Shown in pieces: positions 25,693 to 35,220 of a DNA stretch of 64,000 bases (its first letter is position 1; each line of letters begins with the position of its first letter). The notes beneath the pieces were generated by a model, which worked only from the letters and a program-made list of their open reading frames with translations, ran no database searches and was not told where the DNA came from. Position numbers and translations under genes: made by a program. Origin of the DNA: Pseudotabrizicola alkalilacus (GTDB lineage: Bacteria; Pseudomonadota; Alphaproteobacteria; Rhodobacterales; Rhodobacteraceae). Where the stretch lies: assembly GCF_003443995.1 (NCBI RefSeq), contig NZ_QWEY01000002.1, forward strand, positions 248,001-312,000, in the 5' to 3' direction.

Positions 25693-27039
25693 ATGAACAC
25701 TCCGATGAAACTTGCTGGACTTGCGACGCTGGGCGCGTCGCTGTTTGCCAGCCTGCCCGCCTGGGCACAGGACGCCACCGCCGAGGCGGCAGAGGTTGTC
25801 GCCGCAGCACCGGCGGCCGTGGATAACGCCTTTATTTTCAATACCCTGCTGTTCCTGATCGGCGGCTTTCTGGTGTTCTGGATGGCCGCTGGCTTTGCGA
25901 TGCTTGAGGCCGGTCTGGTGCGGTCGAAAAACGTCACGATGCAGCTGACCAAGAACATTGCGCTCTTTGCCATTGCCTCGCTGATGTACTGGATCGTCGG
26001 TTACAACCTGATGTATCCGGGCGATGCTTGGACCATGACCGGCTATGTCGGCCAGCTGTTCTCGGCCAAAACCATCGGCGGCGACCCTGATCTGGCGACC
26101 GGCTACTCTGCCGGATCGGACTTCTTCTTTCAGCTGATGTTCTGCGCCACCACCGCGTCGATCGTCTCGGGCACACTGGCCGAGCGCATCAAGCTGTGGC
26201 CGTTCCTGATCTTTACGGTTGTCCTGACCGGGTTCCTCTACCCGATCGAAGCATCCTGGCAGTGGGGCGGCGGCTGGTTGTCGGAAGCCGGGTTCTCTGA
26301 CTTTGCCGGATCGACACTGGTGCACGCCGCAGGTGGCTTTGCTGCCCTCTCGGGTGCGCTGATCCTGGGGCCGCGTCTGGGCAAATACACCAAGGAAGGC
26401 CGCGTCAACCCGATGCCGGGTTCCAACCTTGCCCTTGCTACGCTTGGCACCTTTGTTCTGTGGCTGGGCTGGTTTGGCTTCAACGGCGCGTCCCAGCTGG
26501 CTCTGGGCACCGAAGTCGATGCCAATGCTGTCTCGATCATCTTTGCCAACACCAACATGGCCGCGTCTGCCGGTGCTGTGGTGGCAATGATCCTGTCGCA
26601 GCTGATCTACAAAAAGGTTGACCTGACCATGGTGCTGAACGGCGCGCTGGCTGGTCTGGTCTCGATCACCGCCGGGCCGCTGGACCCGTCGCTGTTCGGT
26701 GCCGTGTGGATCGGTGGTATCGGTGGCGTGATCGTTCTGGTGGTGGTTCCGCTGCTCGACAAGCTGAAGATCGACGACGTGGTCGGTGCGATCCCGGTTC
26801 ACCTGGTGGCTGGCTTCTGGGGCACCATGGCGGTTCCGTTCTACACCGACGGCACCAGCTTTGGGATGCAGTTCTTGGGCTTTGCCGCGATCGGCATCTT
26901 CATGTTCGTTACCTCGGGCATCGTCTGGCTCGTCCTCAAGTCCACCATGGGTCTGCGTCCGACCCAGGAAGACGAGATGATGGGGCTGGACAAGGCCGAG
27001 CTGGGTCTGGAAGCCTATCCGGAGTTTACCAAGGGCTGA
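25693..27039 (+). CDS. amtB: ammonium transporter
   Basis: A 448-residue trimeric inner-membrane channel for ammonium. A cleavable signal peptide ends at AWA-QDA, followed by eleven hydrophobic segments. FWMAAGFAMLEAGLVRSKN, the first pore His in STLVHAAGGFAAL and the second in IPVHLVAGFWGTMAVPF are visible, as is the SGTLAERIK loop. The extended Ala/Glu-rich stretch between signal peptide and first segment is common in proteobacterial Amt. It is paired with glnK and is followed by a strong terminator. Confidence 0.97.
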   Translation: MNTPMKLAGLATLGASLFASLPAWAQDATAEAAEVVAAAPAAVDNAFIFNTLLFLIGGFLVFWMAAGFAMLEAGLVRSKNVTMQLTKNIALFAIASLMYWIVGYNLMYPGDAWTMTGYVGQLFSAKTIGGDPDLATGYSAGSDFFFQLMFCATTASIVSGTLAERIKLWPFLIFTVVLTGFLYPIEASWQWGGGWLSEAGFSDFAGSTLVHAAGGFAALSGALILGPRLGKYTKEGRVNPMPGSNLALATLGTFVLWLGWFGFNGASQLALGTEVDANAVSIIFANTNMAASAGAVVAMILSQLIYKKVDLTMVLNGALAGLVSITAGPLDPSLFGAVWIGGIGGVIVLVVVPLLDKLKIDDVVGAIPVHLVAGFWGTMAVPFYTDGTSFGMQFLGFAAIGIFMFVTSGIVWLVLKSTMGLRPTQEDEMMGLDKAELGLEAYPEFTKG

Positions 27040-27069
27040 CGCCTCCTCCTCCCAGTCAGTCTGACCTCT

Positions 27070-27097
27070 GGCCCGAACCGAAAGGTTCGGGCCTCTT
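27070..27097 (+). terminator. Rho-independent terminator of glnK-amtB
   Basis: GGCCCGAACC at 27070-27079, tetraloop GAAA, GGTTCGGGCC at 27084-27093, then TCTTT. A perfect 10-bp stem 30 nt after the amtB stop codon. Confidence 0.9.
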
Positions 27098-27120
27098 TAC
27101 TGGCCGGTAGACAGCGTATG

Positions 27121-27150
27121 AAAAAGCCCGCGACAAGCGCGGGCTCTTTC
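27121..27150 (-). terminator. terminator of the aminotransferase gene
   Basis: AGCCCGCG at 27125-27132, loop of five, CGCGGGCT at 27138-27145. On the minus strand the stem is followed by TTTT, so it ends the sulfurtransferase-aminotransferase transcript whose last stop codon is at 27169. On the plus strand CTTTC follows, so it may back up the amtB terminator as well. Confidence 0.85.
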
Positions 27151-27168
27151 ATCTGTCAGAGCTTTGGC

Positions 27169-28347
27169 TCAGCCCGAGACTTTCGCAATCGCCGCCGCCA
27201 GAATTGGCACGGTGCGGGCGTTCAGCCCGGCGATATTGATGCGGCTGTCGCCCACCATGTAAATCCCGTGATCGTCGCGCAGCACATTCACCTGTGTCTC
27301 GGTCAGGCCAAGGCGGCTGAACATGCCACGATGATCGGCCACGAAATCGAAACGGTCAGAGTTGGTTGCGCGGCGCAGCTCTTCCGCCAGCGCCTTGCGT
27401 AAGGACAGCATGTTCAGCCGCACCTCTTCCAGCTCGGCCTTCCAGTCGGCGCGCAAGGCGTCATCTTCCAGGATCATCGTCACCAGCCGCGCGCCGTGAT
27501 CGGGCGGAAAGCTGTAGTTCTGGCGGTTGAGGTAAGCCAGATTGCCCTGCACCACAGCGCGGCGCGCGGGTTCGGTCAGCGCGATCAGAACGCCCGTGCG
27601 CTCGCGGTAAATCCCGAAGTTCTTCGAACACGACGCCGCAATCAGCACCTCGGGGAACCGCGCGGCGATCATCCGCGTGGCGGCCGCGTCTTCCTCCAGC
27701 CCGTCGCCAAAGCCTTGATAGGCCAGGTCGATGAACGGAATGGCGCCACGCGCCTCCAGCACATCGGCAACCTGCGCCCACTGGTCAGCAGTGAAGTTCG
27801 CGCCGGTCGGGTTGTGGCAGCATCCATGCAGCAGCACGATGTCACCCTTGGCGACGCGGCCCAGATCTTCCAAAACACCCGCAAAATCCACACCGCGAGT
27901 CTCGGCATCGAAATAACGGTACTCGGCCATTTTCATGCCAAGATAGCGGATGATCGACGGATGGTTCGGCCATGTCGGGTTTGACAGCCAGACCGTTGCG
28001 CCCGGCGACGCCATGCGGATCAGCTCCAGCGCCTGCCGGATCGCCCCAGTGCCGCCCGGAGTCGCCACCGATGCCGCACGGTCCGCAAAGCCCTCGCCCA
28101 GGATCATTCCCACCATCGCCGCGTTATACGCAGGCTCCCCGGCCAGCCCGGTGTAGGATTTGGTGACCTCCACCTCCCACAGCTTTTTCTCCGCCGCCTT
28201 CACCGCCCGCATCACCGGGGTCAGGCCGGTGGCATCCTTGTAGACGCCAACGCCAAGGTCGATCTTGGTGTCGCGTGGGTCATCGCGGTACATCGCGATC
28301 AGTTGCAGGATCTTGTCCTGCGGTTGCGGGTTCAGAACTTCCAGCAT
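27169..28347 (-). CDS. aromatic/aspartate aminotransferase (class I, PLP)
   Basis: A 392-residue PLP enzyme of the AspC/TyrB type. KIDLGVGVYKD near the N-terminus, VTKSYTGLAGEP, LHGCCHNPTGANFT (the NPTG substrate/PLP loop), IPFIDLAYQGFGDGLEED and the Schiff-base Lys in SCSKNFGIYRERTG are all present, with RINIAGLN containing the carboxylate-binding Arg near the end. It interconverts aspartate or aromatic amino acids and their 2-oxo acids; the exact specificity cannot be fixed. The start at 28347 is 4 nt after the sseA stop, so the two are co-transcribed. Confidence 0.93.
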   Translation of the reverse strand: MLEVLNPQPQDKILQLIAMYRDDPRDTKIDLGVGVYKDATGLTPVMRAVKAAEKKLWEVEVTKSYTGLAGEPAYNAAMVGMILGEGFADRAASVATPGGTGAIRQALELIRMASPGATVWLSNPTWPNHPSIIRYLGMKMAEYRYFDAETRGVDFAGVLEDLGRVAKGDIVLLHGCCHNPTGANFTADQWAQVADVLEARGAIPFIDLAYQGFGDGLEEDAAATRMIAARFPEVLIAASCSKNFGIYRERTGVLIALTEPARRAVVQGNLAYLNRQNYSFPPDHGARLVTMILEDDALRADWKAELEEVRLNMLSLRKALAEELRRATNSDRFDFVADHRGMFSRLGLTETQVNVLRDDHGIYMVGDSRINIAGLNARTVPILAAAIAKVSG

Positions 28348-28351
28348 TGGC

Positions 28352-29224
28352 CTATCCTTTGGCGACGGCAAGGTCTTCGTACATGCCCCATTCGGACCAT
28401 GATCCGTCATAGAGCGCATGGCTGCGGTGACCGATCCGTTCCAGAGCAAGGCTCAGAATCGCGGCGGTCACGCCCGACCCGCAAGAGGTGATCGCCGGGC
28501 GCGACAGATCCACCCCCGCCGCCTCGAACACCGCTTTCAGATCGGCAGGGGCCTTCATGGTGCCATCAGCGTTCAAGAGCGTACCGAACGGCACGTTCTT
28601 TGACCCCGGAATATGCCCCGCCCGCAAACCGGGGCGAGGTTCTGCCACCTCACCACGAAACCGCGCAGCGGCGCGGGCGTCGATGATCTCGGCCTGCGCC
28701 AGCTTGGCGGCATGGGCCACCTGAGTCACATCCTTGACCAGCTGGTTCTGGCGGCTGACGGTCATGTGGCGGTCGCGCACCACGGGCGGCATATCCTCAA
28801 CCTCGCGCCCCTCGGCCTGCCATTTGGGAAAGCCGCCATCCAGCACGGCCACATCCATCTTGCCCATCAGCCGGAACGTCCACCAGACCCGCGCTGCCGA
28901 AAACAGCCCCGAACCATCATAGACCACCACCTGATGCCCGTCGCCCACGCCCATGGCGCGCATCCGGCTCATGAACTTTTCCACCGGCGGCACCATATGC
29001 GGCAGGTTCGAGCGGTGATCGCTGATCTCGTCGATGTCGAAGAACCGGGCGCCGGGAATATGGGCGGCGGCGTATTCCGCCCGCGCATCGCGGCCAGAGT
29101 CGGGCATGAACCACGACGCATCCAGAACCCGCAGGTCCGGGTCTTTCAGATGGGCGGCCAGCCAGTCGGTCGACACCAGTGTTTTCGGGTCGTCGAGGGG
29201 CGATTGGGTCACGAGGGTTGTCAT
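28352..29224 (-). CDS. sseA: 3-mercaptopyruvate sulfurtransferase
   Basis: A 290-residue two-domain rhodanese. VSTDWLAAHLKDPDLRVLDASWFMP opens the inactive N-terminal domain and the C-terminal domain carries the active-site loop CGSGVTA (about residue 240), the CGSGVTA form being typical of mercaptopyruvate rather than thiosulfate sulfurtransferases. WSEWGMYEDL is the usual ending. It moves sulfur from 3-mercaptopyruvate to thiol acceptors or cyanide. The downstream aminotransferase could make 3-mercaptopyruvate from cysteine, which gives the operon a coherent metabolic sense; that link is inference. Confidence 0.93.
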   Translation of the reverse strand: MTTLVTQSPLDDPKTLVSTDWLAAHLKDPDLRVLDASWFMPDSGRDARAEYAAAHIPGARFFDIDEISDHRSNLPHMVPPVEKFMSRMRAMGVGDGHQVVVYDGSGLFSAARVWWTFRLMGKMDVAVLDGGFPKWQAEGREVEDMPPVVRDRHMTVSRQNQLVKDVTQVAHAAKLAQAEIIDARAAARFRGEVAEPRPGLRAGHIPGSKNVPFGTLLNADGTMKAPADLKAVFEAAGVDLSRPAITSCGSGVTAAILSLALERIGHRSHALYDGSWSEWGMYEDLAVAKG

Positions 29225-29384
29225 GTGTCATGCTCCGCGCGGGTCAGCCCCGGCATATATCGGCAAAGGGGCGCAGGGCAAGGGTGCAGGCGATGTGCCC
29301 GTGGTTTTGGCCAACCCAGACGCCGGGTCTGGGGGCAGATGGGAGCTGCGCCAATCGGGATGACGCAGGACCACACCTCGGGAC

Positions 29385-29423
29385 AAACCGGACACTGGCG
29401 GTTTGTTTGCCGGTGTCCGGTTT
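29385..29423 (-). terminator. long hairpin at the 3' end of the SDR gene
   Basis: AAACCGGACAC at 29385-29395 pairs with GTGTCCGGTTT at 29413-29423; a T-G wobble and GGC/GCC extend the stem to about 15 pairs with a 9-nt loop. It lies 6 nt beyond the SDR stop. Read on the minus strand it is followed by TTTGTCC. Confidence 0.75.
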
Positions 29424-29429
29424 ATCGTT

Positions 29430-30182
29430 CTACAGTTTATTTATGGAGTTTCCCCCATCGGCGATCATGGCGCTGCCGGTCACGAAAGAAGCGTGGTCAG
29501 AAAGCAAGAACAACGCTGCGTTGGCGATTTCGGACGGCTCTGCCATGCGCTTGAGCGCGTGGAAACCGCGCACGACTTCATGAAAACCGGCATCATCACC
29601 GGCCATGGGCGTCATCGTGCCACCCGGGAGGAGCGCGTTCACGCGGATGTTTTCGGGCCCATGTTCTGCCGCCAGAACCTGCGTCATGCCGATAAGCCCC
29701 GCCTTTGCAGCGGCGTAGGCCCCCATGCCGGGCAAACCGATTGTGTGTCCCACGAATGAAGAGGTGAACACAATCGAACCGCCACCGCGTTTGCGCATCG
29801 CGGGAATCTGGAACTTGGCCGCATAGAACCCGCTATTAAGGTTTACTGCCATCACCTTATGCCAATTGCTGTCTGCCATGTCGGGGATTGGTCCCATTTC
29901 TCCGGTGACACCAGCATTGTTGAAAGCGCCGTCGAGGCCGCCAAAGCGCGACTCCGCAAGCTTCACCAACGCTTCGGCGTAGCCCCTGTCTTCGACGTTC
30001 CCCACGAGGAAAGCCGCCTCGCCACCGTTGGCAGAAATGTCCTCTGTGATTTGCTCAAGCAGTTCGGCGCGGCGCGCTCCGAGAACCAGCTTCGCACCTT
30101 CAGCTGCGAAAATTCTGGCGGCGGCGGCTCCAATACCACTGCTCGCGCCCGTGATAATAATTGTCTTTCCGTTGAGAAGCAT
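29430..30182 (-). CDS. SDR family NAD(P)-dependent oxidoreductase
   Basis: A 250-residue classical short-chain dehydrogenase. TGASSGIG (about 10-17) binds the cofactor, NNAGV stabilises the fold, and the catalytic set is Ser in FTSSFVG, Tyr in GAYAAAKAG (YxxxK). The MIADGGNSINK tail follows. An arginine pair in LGARRAEL hints at NADP preference. The start at 30182 has GGAG at good spacing. Codons here use more A/T at third positions than neighbours, and the gene sits alone between its own hairpin and a 350-nt non-coding stretch, which suggests acquisition. The substrate is unknown. Confidence 0.9.
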   Translation of the reverse strand: MLLNGKTIIITGASSGIGAAAARIFAAEGAKLVLGARRAELLEQITEDISANGGEAAFLVGNVEDRGYAEALVKLAESRFGGLDGAFNNAGVTGEMGPIPDMADSNWHKVMAVNLNSGFYAAKFQIPAMRKRGGGSIVFTSSFVGHTIGLPGMGAYAAAKAGLIGMTQVLAAEHGPENIRVNALLPGGTMTPMAGDDAGFHEVVRGFHALKRMAEPSEIANAALFLLSDHASFVTGSAMIADGGNSINKL

Positions 30183-30533
30183 TCCCATCTCCATTTGCTG
30201 TGGTTTGGGAGCTGCTTAGTGAAACCGTTCCTCCAGACCGACCCGCTTCTTGCGCAAATACCATCTGCGTGCCCGGAAAAGTCGCCGTTCATTGCGGGGG
30301 CAGCATCACGCGGTCTGGGCTCTGTCCGGTCATGCACTGCGCCACGCCGCTGTTCCCGAGTAAGCCAGTTTCTGACGCCCGACGAACAACGCATACTCCG
30401 GCGAACGCGCTTTATTTTCTCAACGCACACACGTCATGACAGATGCCATACGTTGGCCATACGCAGATCAGACGCCCGCCATACCCGAAAAAACCCGCGT
30501 TCAGCAGGGCCGAAGTCCCCCGGACGGCGGAAC
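30183..30533. other. 351-nt region without a recognised gene
   Basis: Between the SDR start and the smpB stop. Its composition looks less GC-rich than the surroundings. Open frames exist on both strands but none has a ribosome site or a recognisable product. It should contain the SDR promoter. It may be the remains of DNA that came in with the SDR gene. Confidence 0.5.
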
Positions 30534-31016
30534 TCAGTCGCGGTGGTTCTGCTTCATGATCCGGGCCTTCTGCCGGTCCCAGTCGCGCTTGGCGCTGGTT
30601 TCGCGCTTGTCGGCCTGCTTTTTGCCTTTGGCCACACCCAGCTTGATTTTGACGATGCCACGATCATTGAAATACATCTTGATCGGCACAATCGTCATGC
30701 CTTCGCGCGCGGTAGCATTCCACAGCCGCGCCAGTTCGCGCTTTGACACCAACAGCTTGCGGCGGCGGCGTTCGTCATGGCTGTCCCAGTGGTTCGACTG
30801 GGTATAGGGCGCAATATAGCCGTTGATCAGCCACAGCTCGCCGCCCTCGACACTCGCATAGCTGTCGCCGATGTTCGAACCGCCCTTGCGCAGCGACTTC
30901 ACCTCGGACCCTTGCAGCATGACCCCGGCTTCCAGATCGGATTCGATATGGTAATCGAACCGCGCCCGGCGGTTTTCGGCAATCAGCTTGGAGTTTGGGT
31001 CGGATATCTTGGCCAT
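30534..31016 (-). CDS. smpB: SsrA-binding protein
   Basis: SmpB binds tmRNA and brings it to stalled ribosomes for trans-translation. The 160-residue protein has the family body: [29 protein letters not shown], an oligonucleotide-binding fold core, [22 protein letters not shown] and a basic C-terminal tail with [22 protein letters not shown], which enters the decoding centre. The start at 31016 (MAKISDPN) matches the family; ten more in-frame codons upstream do not. No tmRNA gene was recognised in the window. Confidence 0.96.
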   Translation of the reverse strand: MAKISDPNSKLIAENRRARFDYHIESDLEAGVMLQGSEVKSLRKGGSNIGDSYASVEGGELWLINGYIAPYTQSNHWDSHDERRRRKLLVSKRELARLWNATAREGMTIVPIKMYFNDRGIVKIKLGVAKGKKQADKRETSAKRDWDRQKARIMKQNHRD

Positions 31017-31074
31017 CCGCTTCACATAAGCGCGCTTTGATCCCAAGTCCAGATGGCGGCCCGAACTGACCGGC

Positions 31075-31968
31075 CTACAGCGGCAGGCTGCCCGGCGGCG
31101 GCGTGGTTTTCCGGTTGCCCCGAACCAGCGTATAGATCCCCGAGCCGACGATCAGCGTCGACCCGATCAGCGTCGCCAGATCCGGCCGTTCGTTGAAAAA
31201 CACCATCGCCAGAGCCATCGCGAACACCAGTCGCACATAGCGGAATGGCGTGACAAACCCGATCTCGCCGGTCCGCATCGCCGAGGTCAGGGCGTGATAC
31301 CCCAGCACCGCAAACAGCGCCGTCCCCGCCAGCAGCGCCCAACCCTGTGCATCCGGCCAGACCGCCCCGCCGGTCCAGCCCAGAATGATCACGCCGGCCA
31401 AGGCCAGCATGGCAAAACCCGCCACCCCCAGCTGCCGGTTCGACATCACCTTTGGCGCCGCCCGCGTCGCCAGATCGCGCCCGGCAAACCCCAGCATCCC
31501 CGCCACCGCCAGCAGCGACAGCGCCGAAAATCCGTCCATTCCGGGCCGGATGATGATCAGCACGCCGACAAAACCGACAGCCACCGCCGACCAGCGCCGC
31601 CATCCGACCCGCTCGCCGAAAAACAGCGCCGCGCCCCCGACCACCACCAAAGGCGAGGCCTGCAGGATCGCCGAAGTGGTGGAGAGCGGCGTCAGCGCAA
31701 GGGCCAGCGCATAGAACAGCCGCCCCGACACCTCGAACCCCGACCGGATCGCCAGCCCGCGCGTCATCAGCGCCGGGTGAAATGCCGGCTCCCCCATCCG
31801 CCGCGCCATCAGCGCAAACACCGCCATGCCCACCAGCCCGACGATCAGCACTGCCTGACCCATCGGCATCACGCGGGCGCTGGCTTTCAGAAACATATCC
31901 TCGACCGCAAACCCCGCCATCGACAGGATCATGAAAGCCGCACCGCGCAGGTTGTCGTTCTGGAACAT
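31075..31968 (-). CDS. EamA (DMT) family transporter
   Basis: A 297-residue inner-membrane protein with ten hydrophobic segments in two EamA repeats; the first ends in [27 protein letters not shown] and the second in [23 protein letters not shown], the usual E-R/W motif of drug/metabolite transporters. The C-terminal tail is short and basic. The substrate is unknown. It follows dapA on the same strand with a hairpin between, and precedes smpB by about 60 nt. Two more EamA genes lie at 35-37 kb, but they resemble each other more than this one. Confidence 0.88.
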   Translation of the reverse strand: MFQNDNLRGAAFMILSMAGFAVEDMFLKASARVMPMGQAVLIVGLVGMAVFALMARRMGEPAFHPALMTRGLAIRSGFEVSGRLFYALALALTPLSTTSAILQASPLVVVGGAALFFGERVGWRRWSAVAVGFVGVLIIIRPGMDGFSALSLLAVAGMLGFAGRDLATRAAPKVMSNRQLGVAGFAMLALAGVIILGWTGGAVWPDAQGWALLAGTALFAVLGYHALTSAMRTGEIGFVTPFRYVRLVFAMALAMVFFNERPDLATLIGSTLIVGSGIYTLVRGNRKTTPPPGSLPL

Positions 31969-32069
31969 CGGGCCCTGTCTGACTGTCTGAAGGATCGACG
32001 CCGGAGCGCAGCAGGCCGCGCCCTATGCCTCTGATTTCATCTTGGCGGAAACACTCACGGGGGGTTCAA

Positions 32070-32091
32070 GGGGGGCAGTCAGCCCCCCTTT
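32070..32091 (-). terminator. hairpin after dapA
   Basis: GGGGGGC at 32070-32076, loop AGTCA, GCCCCCC at 32082-32088. It starts 9 nt past the dapA stop codon. Read on the minus strand only TTGAACC follows, so the T run is poor; on the plus strand TTTGC follows. A transcription barrier is likely but efficiency is doubtful. Confidence 0.6.
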
Positions 32092-32099
32092 GCAACGGG

Positions 32100-33020
32100 T
32101 CAGGTCAAGCCACGTAGAACGGCTATCCCCGTCCCGTCAAAGCCTCCGTTCAGCAGCCCGGCATGGCGCATCGCCGCTTTGATCTTGTCCTTGGTGCCCT
32201 CGGTCAGCGCCACCAGCGGCAGCCGCACCTCCTCAGTGCAGCGGCCCAGCAGCGACAGCCCGTATTTGGCCCCGGCCAGACCCGGTTCGATAAAGATCGA
32301 CTCATGCAGCGGCATCAGCCGGTCCTGAATCTGCAGGGCAGTGCGGTAATCCCCGGCCAGCGTGGCATTCTGGAACTCGGCACACAGACGCGGGGCGACG
32401 TTGGCCGTGACCGAAATGCAGCCGGTGCCGCCATGGGCGTTAAAGCCCAAGGCCGTGGCATCCTCGCCCGACAGCTGGATGAACGCCTTGCCGCAGGTCT
32501 CGCGCTGCATCGACACGCGCTCGATCTTGCCGGTGGCATCCTTGACCCCGACAATGCGCGGCAGCTTTGCCAGCGTGCCCATGGTCTCGGGCGACATATC
32601 CACCACCGACCGGCCCGGAATGTTGTAGATGATGATCGGCAGCGTGCAGCAATCATGCAGGGCGGTGTAATGCGCGATCAGCCCGGCCTGCGTCGGCTTG
32701 TTGTAATAGGGCGTCACCACCAGTGCCGCATCGGCGCCCACGCGCTCGGCATGGCGGATCAGGCGGATGCCTTCGACCGTGTTGTTCGACCCGGCCCCGG
32801 CAATGACCGGCACCCGGCCATCGGCAAACCTGACCACCGCCTCGATCACCGCCTCATGCTCTTCATGGCTCAGCGTCGGGCTTTCGCCGGTGGTGCCGAC
32901 CGGAACCAGCCCGTGCGAGCCCTCAGCGATCTGCCAGTCGACCAGCTTCTTCAGCGTATCCAGATCGAGTTCGCCGTTCTTGAACGGCGTAACCAAGGCG
33001 GGGATGGACCCTTTGATCAT
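32100..33020 (-). CDS. dapA: 4-hydroxy-tetrahydrodipicolinate synthase
   Basis: DapA condenses pyruvate with aspartate semialdehyde, the first step committed to lysine and diaminopimelate. The 306-residue protein has GTTGESPTL with the active-site Thr pair (44-45), Tyr132 in IIIYNIPGR and the Schiff-base Lys160 in VGVKDATG. Length and order match the family. The start at 33020 follows AGGAG. It is divergent from the lytic transglycosylase gene about 190 nt away; both relate to peptidoglycan, one supplying a building block and the other trimming the wall. Confidence 0.96.
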   Translation of the reverse strand: MIKGSIPALVTPFKNGELDLDTLKKLVDWQIAEGSHGLVPVGTTGESPTLSHEEHEAVIEAVVRFADGRVPVIAGAGSNNTVEGIRLIRHAERVGADAALVVTPYYNKPTQAGLIAHYTALHDCCTLPIIIYNIPGRSVVDMSPETMGTLAKLPRIVGVKDATGKIERVSMQRETCGKAFIQLSGEDATALGFNAHGGTGCISVTANVAPRLCAEFQNATLAGDYRTALQIQDRLMPLHESIFIEPGLAGAKYGLSLLGRCTEEVRLPLVALTEGTKDKIKAAMRHAGLLNGGFDGTGIAVLRGLT

Positions 33021-33210
33021 GGCACGCAGACTCCTGTTAGCAGCGACGGGGGTATCCGAGTCGCTTGGGCTGAAAAATCCTGCCTTGATTATCCGGGGTG
33101 CGCGCAATTGCCAAGCACAGCGTTTTTGCCGCAGATCCGGGGGGGATTTGCGCCGCCGTTGACAGGATCGTGGCTTGTCGGCTTTGGCCGCTTCAGGCAA
33201 AATCCGGCGC

Positions 33211-35169
33211 ATGAGCAGACAAACAAAAAAAACGATGACAGGAACCATCACCGGCCTTCTGGCCCCCTTTGCGCTTGCCCTTGCGCTGGCGGGCCCGGTT
33301 CAGGCCGATGACACGCAGGCGATGCGGCAGGTGCTGGCCCGGATCGCCGCCAAAGACTGGGCCGGGGCCACCGCCATTGCCCCGCATGAGGTTGCCCGCG
33401 ATTTGGTAGCTTGGAACAAGCTTCGCGCCGGGGATGGCTTGCTGGGCGACTACGAGTCTTTCCTGCAACGCCGCCCCGACTGGCCGGGCCTGCCGTATCT
33501 GCGGCAAAAGGGCGAGGCCGCCGTCGCCCGCTCCACCTCGCCCGAGCGGGTGGTCGCCTATTTTGCCGGAACCGCGCCGCAAACCGGCGAAGGGGCGGTC
33601 GCTTTGGTCCGCGCGCTGCAGGCGCTGGGGCGGGCGGATCAGGCCGAAGACCGGGCGATGCAGGCGTGGTCCGACCTGACCCTCACCGCCGAACAGGAAG
33701 CGGCGCTCCTGTCGCTCGCCCCGAAATCGGTCGCACTGGTGCACGAGCTGCGGATGGACCGCCTGTTGTGGCAGGGCCGCCGGGTCGAGGCGGAACGGAT
33801 GATGTCGCGCCTGCCCGCCGATTGGCAGGCGCTGGCCAAGGCCCGTCTGGCCCTGCAGACCGGGGCCAATGGCGTCAACACGCTGATCAACGCCGTGCCA
33901 AATGTCCGCGCCGCCGATCCCGGTCTGGCGTTCGAGCGGTTCATCTGGCGCATGAAACGCGACATGTATGACGAGGCCCTGCCGCTGATCCTGGAGCGCA
34001 GCGCCTCTGCCGCCAGTCTGGGCGATCCGCAGGCCTGGGCACAACGCCGCGCAATTCTGACCCGCTGGCTCATGCGGCAGAACCGCCCGGCCGAGGCGTA
34101 TCGCGTGGCCTCGGCGCATCACCTGACCTCTGGCGGCGGCTATGCCGATCTGGAGTTTCTGTCCGGCTTCATCGCCCTGCGCCGCCTGAATGATCCTGCC
34201 CGCGCGCTGGAACACTTCCGCCATCTGGAGGCCGGGGTGGCCACGCCGATTTCCCTGTCGCGCGCGCTCTACTGGCAGGGCCGCGCGCAGGAAGCGGCGG
34301 GCGCCCGTGATGCGGCGCAGCGCGCCTATCAGGCCGCCGCGCGCCACCAGACTGCCTATTACGGCTTGCTGGCCGCCGAAAAGCTGGGCCTGCAGCTCGA
34401 TGCCAGCCTGATCAACGCCCCGCGCCCCGCCGACTGGCGGCAGGCCGCGTGGACCCGGTCTTCGGTGCATCAGGCGGCGCTGCTGGCCCTGCGCGCGGGC
34501 GACCGCAATCTGGCCAAACGCTTTTGGCTGCATCTGGCCGAAAGCCTCGACGCCACCGGGTTGGATCAGCTGGGCGACATGGCCCTTGCTTTGAACGAGC
34601 CGCATATTGCCGTGCTGGTCGGCAAACATGCGGCCGAGCGCAGCGTGATCCTGCCGCGCGCCTATTACCCGGTCACCGATCTGGTGCCTGACGGCCTTGC
34701 CGTCAGCCGCGCCTTTGCCCTGTCGATCGCGCGGCGTGAAAGCGAATTCGAGCCCGCCGCCCGCTCCACCGCCGATGCGCGCGGGCTGATGCAGCTGTTG
34801 CCCGGCACTGCCAAGATGATGGCGACCAAGGTCTCATTGCCGTTTGACGCGGGCCGCCTGACCCGCGACCCCGGCTATAATGCCACCCTCGGCAGCGCCT
34901 ACCTCAAGCAACTGGTCGACGAATTCGGCCCCTCCATCGCGCTGGTGGCCTCGGGGTATAACGCCGGCCCCGGCCGCCCGCGCCGCTGGATGACCGAATA
35001 CGGCGACCCACGTAGCCCGGATGTCGATGTCATCGACTGGGTGGAGTCGATCCCCTTTACGGAGACCCGCACCTATGTGATGCGGGTGGTCGAAGGCGTC
35101 ATCCTCTACCGTGCCAAGCTGCGCGGCAGCCCCGGCCCGGTCAAGGTCACCGCCGAACTCAAAGGCTGA
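33211..35169 (+). CDS. slt: soluble lytic murein transglycosylase
   Basis: A 652-residue periplasmic enzyme cutting the MurNAc-GlcNAc bond with 1,6-anhydro formation. A signal peptide ends near VQA-DDT. A long superhelical alpha domain with TPR-like helix pairs spans about 30-470. The C-terminal SLT domain follows: [32 protein letters not shown] carries the catalytic Glu in RRESEF, and [15 protein letters not shown] is the second motif. The start at 33211 is chosen over an upstream ATG; 33235 is also possible. The gene-end repeat follows the stop by 9 nt. Confidence 0.93.
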   Translation: MSRQTKKTMTGTITGLLAPFALALALAGPVQADDTQAMRQVLARIAAKDWAGATAIAPHEVARDLVAWNKLRAGDGLLGDYESFLQRRPDWPGLPYLRQKGEAAVARSTSPERVVAYFAGTAPQTGEGAVALVRALQALGRADQAEDRAMQAWSDLTLTAEQEAALLSLAPKSVALVHELRMDRLLWQGRRVEAERMMSRLPADWQALAKARLALQTGANGVNTLINAVPNVRAADPGLAFERFIWRMKRDMYDEALPLILERSASAASLGDPQAWAQRRAILTRWLMRQNRPAEAYRVASAHHLTSGGGYADLEFLSGFIALRRLNDPARALEHFRHLEAGVATPISLSRALYWQGRAQEAAGARDAAQRAYQAAARHQTAYYGLLAAEKLGLQLDASLINAPRPADWRQAAWTRSSVHQAALLALRAGDRNLAKRFWLHLAESLDATGLDQLGDMALALNEPHIAVLVGKHAAERSVILPRAYYPVTDLVPDGLAVSRAFALSIARRESEFEPAARSTADARGLMQLLPGTAKMMATKVSLPFDAGRLTRDPGYNATLGSAYLKQLVDEFGPSIALVASGYNAGPGRPRRWMTEYGDPRSPDVDVIDWVESIPFTETRTYVMRVVEGVILYRAKLRGSPGPVKVTAELKG

Positions 35170-35178
35170 CCACCCCGG

Positions 35179-35200
35179 ATTGCTGCTTTGAAAATACTCC
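35179..35200 (-). repeat. dispersed gene-end repeat, copy 3
   Basis: On the minus strand GGAGTATTT, TCA, AAGCAGCAAT. It lies 9 nt past the slt stop and 20 nt from the stop of the convergent EamA gene. CGCGCGGGCGGC continues beyond the TACTCC end. Confidence 0.75.
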
Positions 35201-35220
35201 CGCGCGGGCGGCGCCACGGC

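Noticed and set aside
25333-26802. A 489-codon open frame opposite glnK-amtB
   Set aside because: It is antisense to two unmistakable genes, is rich in His/Gln/Arg as expected for a shadow frame, and spans the gap between them.
30195-30440. Open frames on both strands upstream of the SDR gene
   Set aside because: None has a ribosome site or a recognisable product; I describe the region as non-coding instead.
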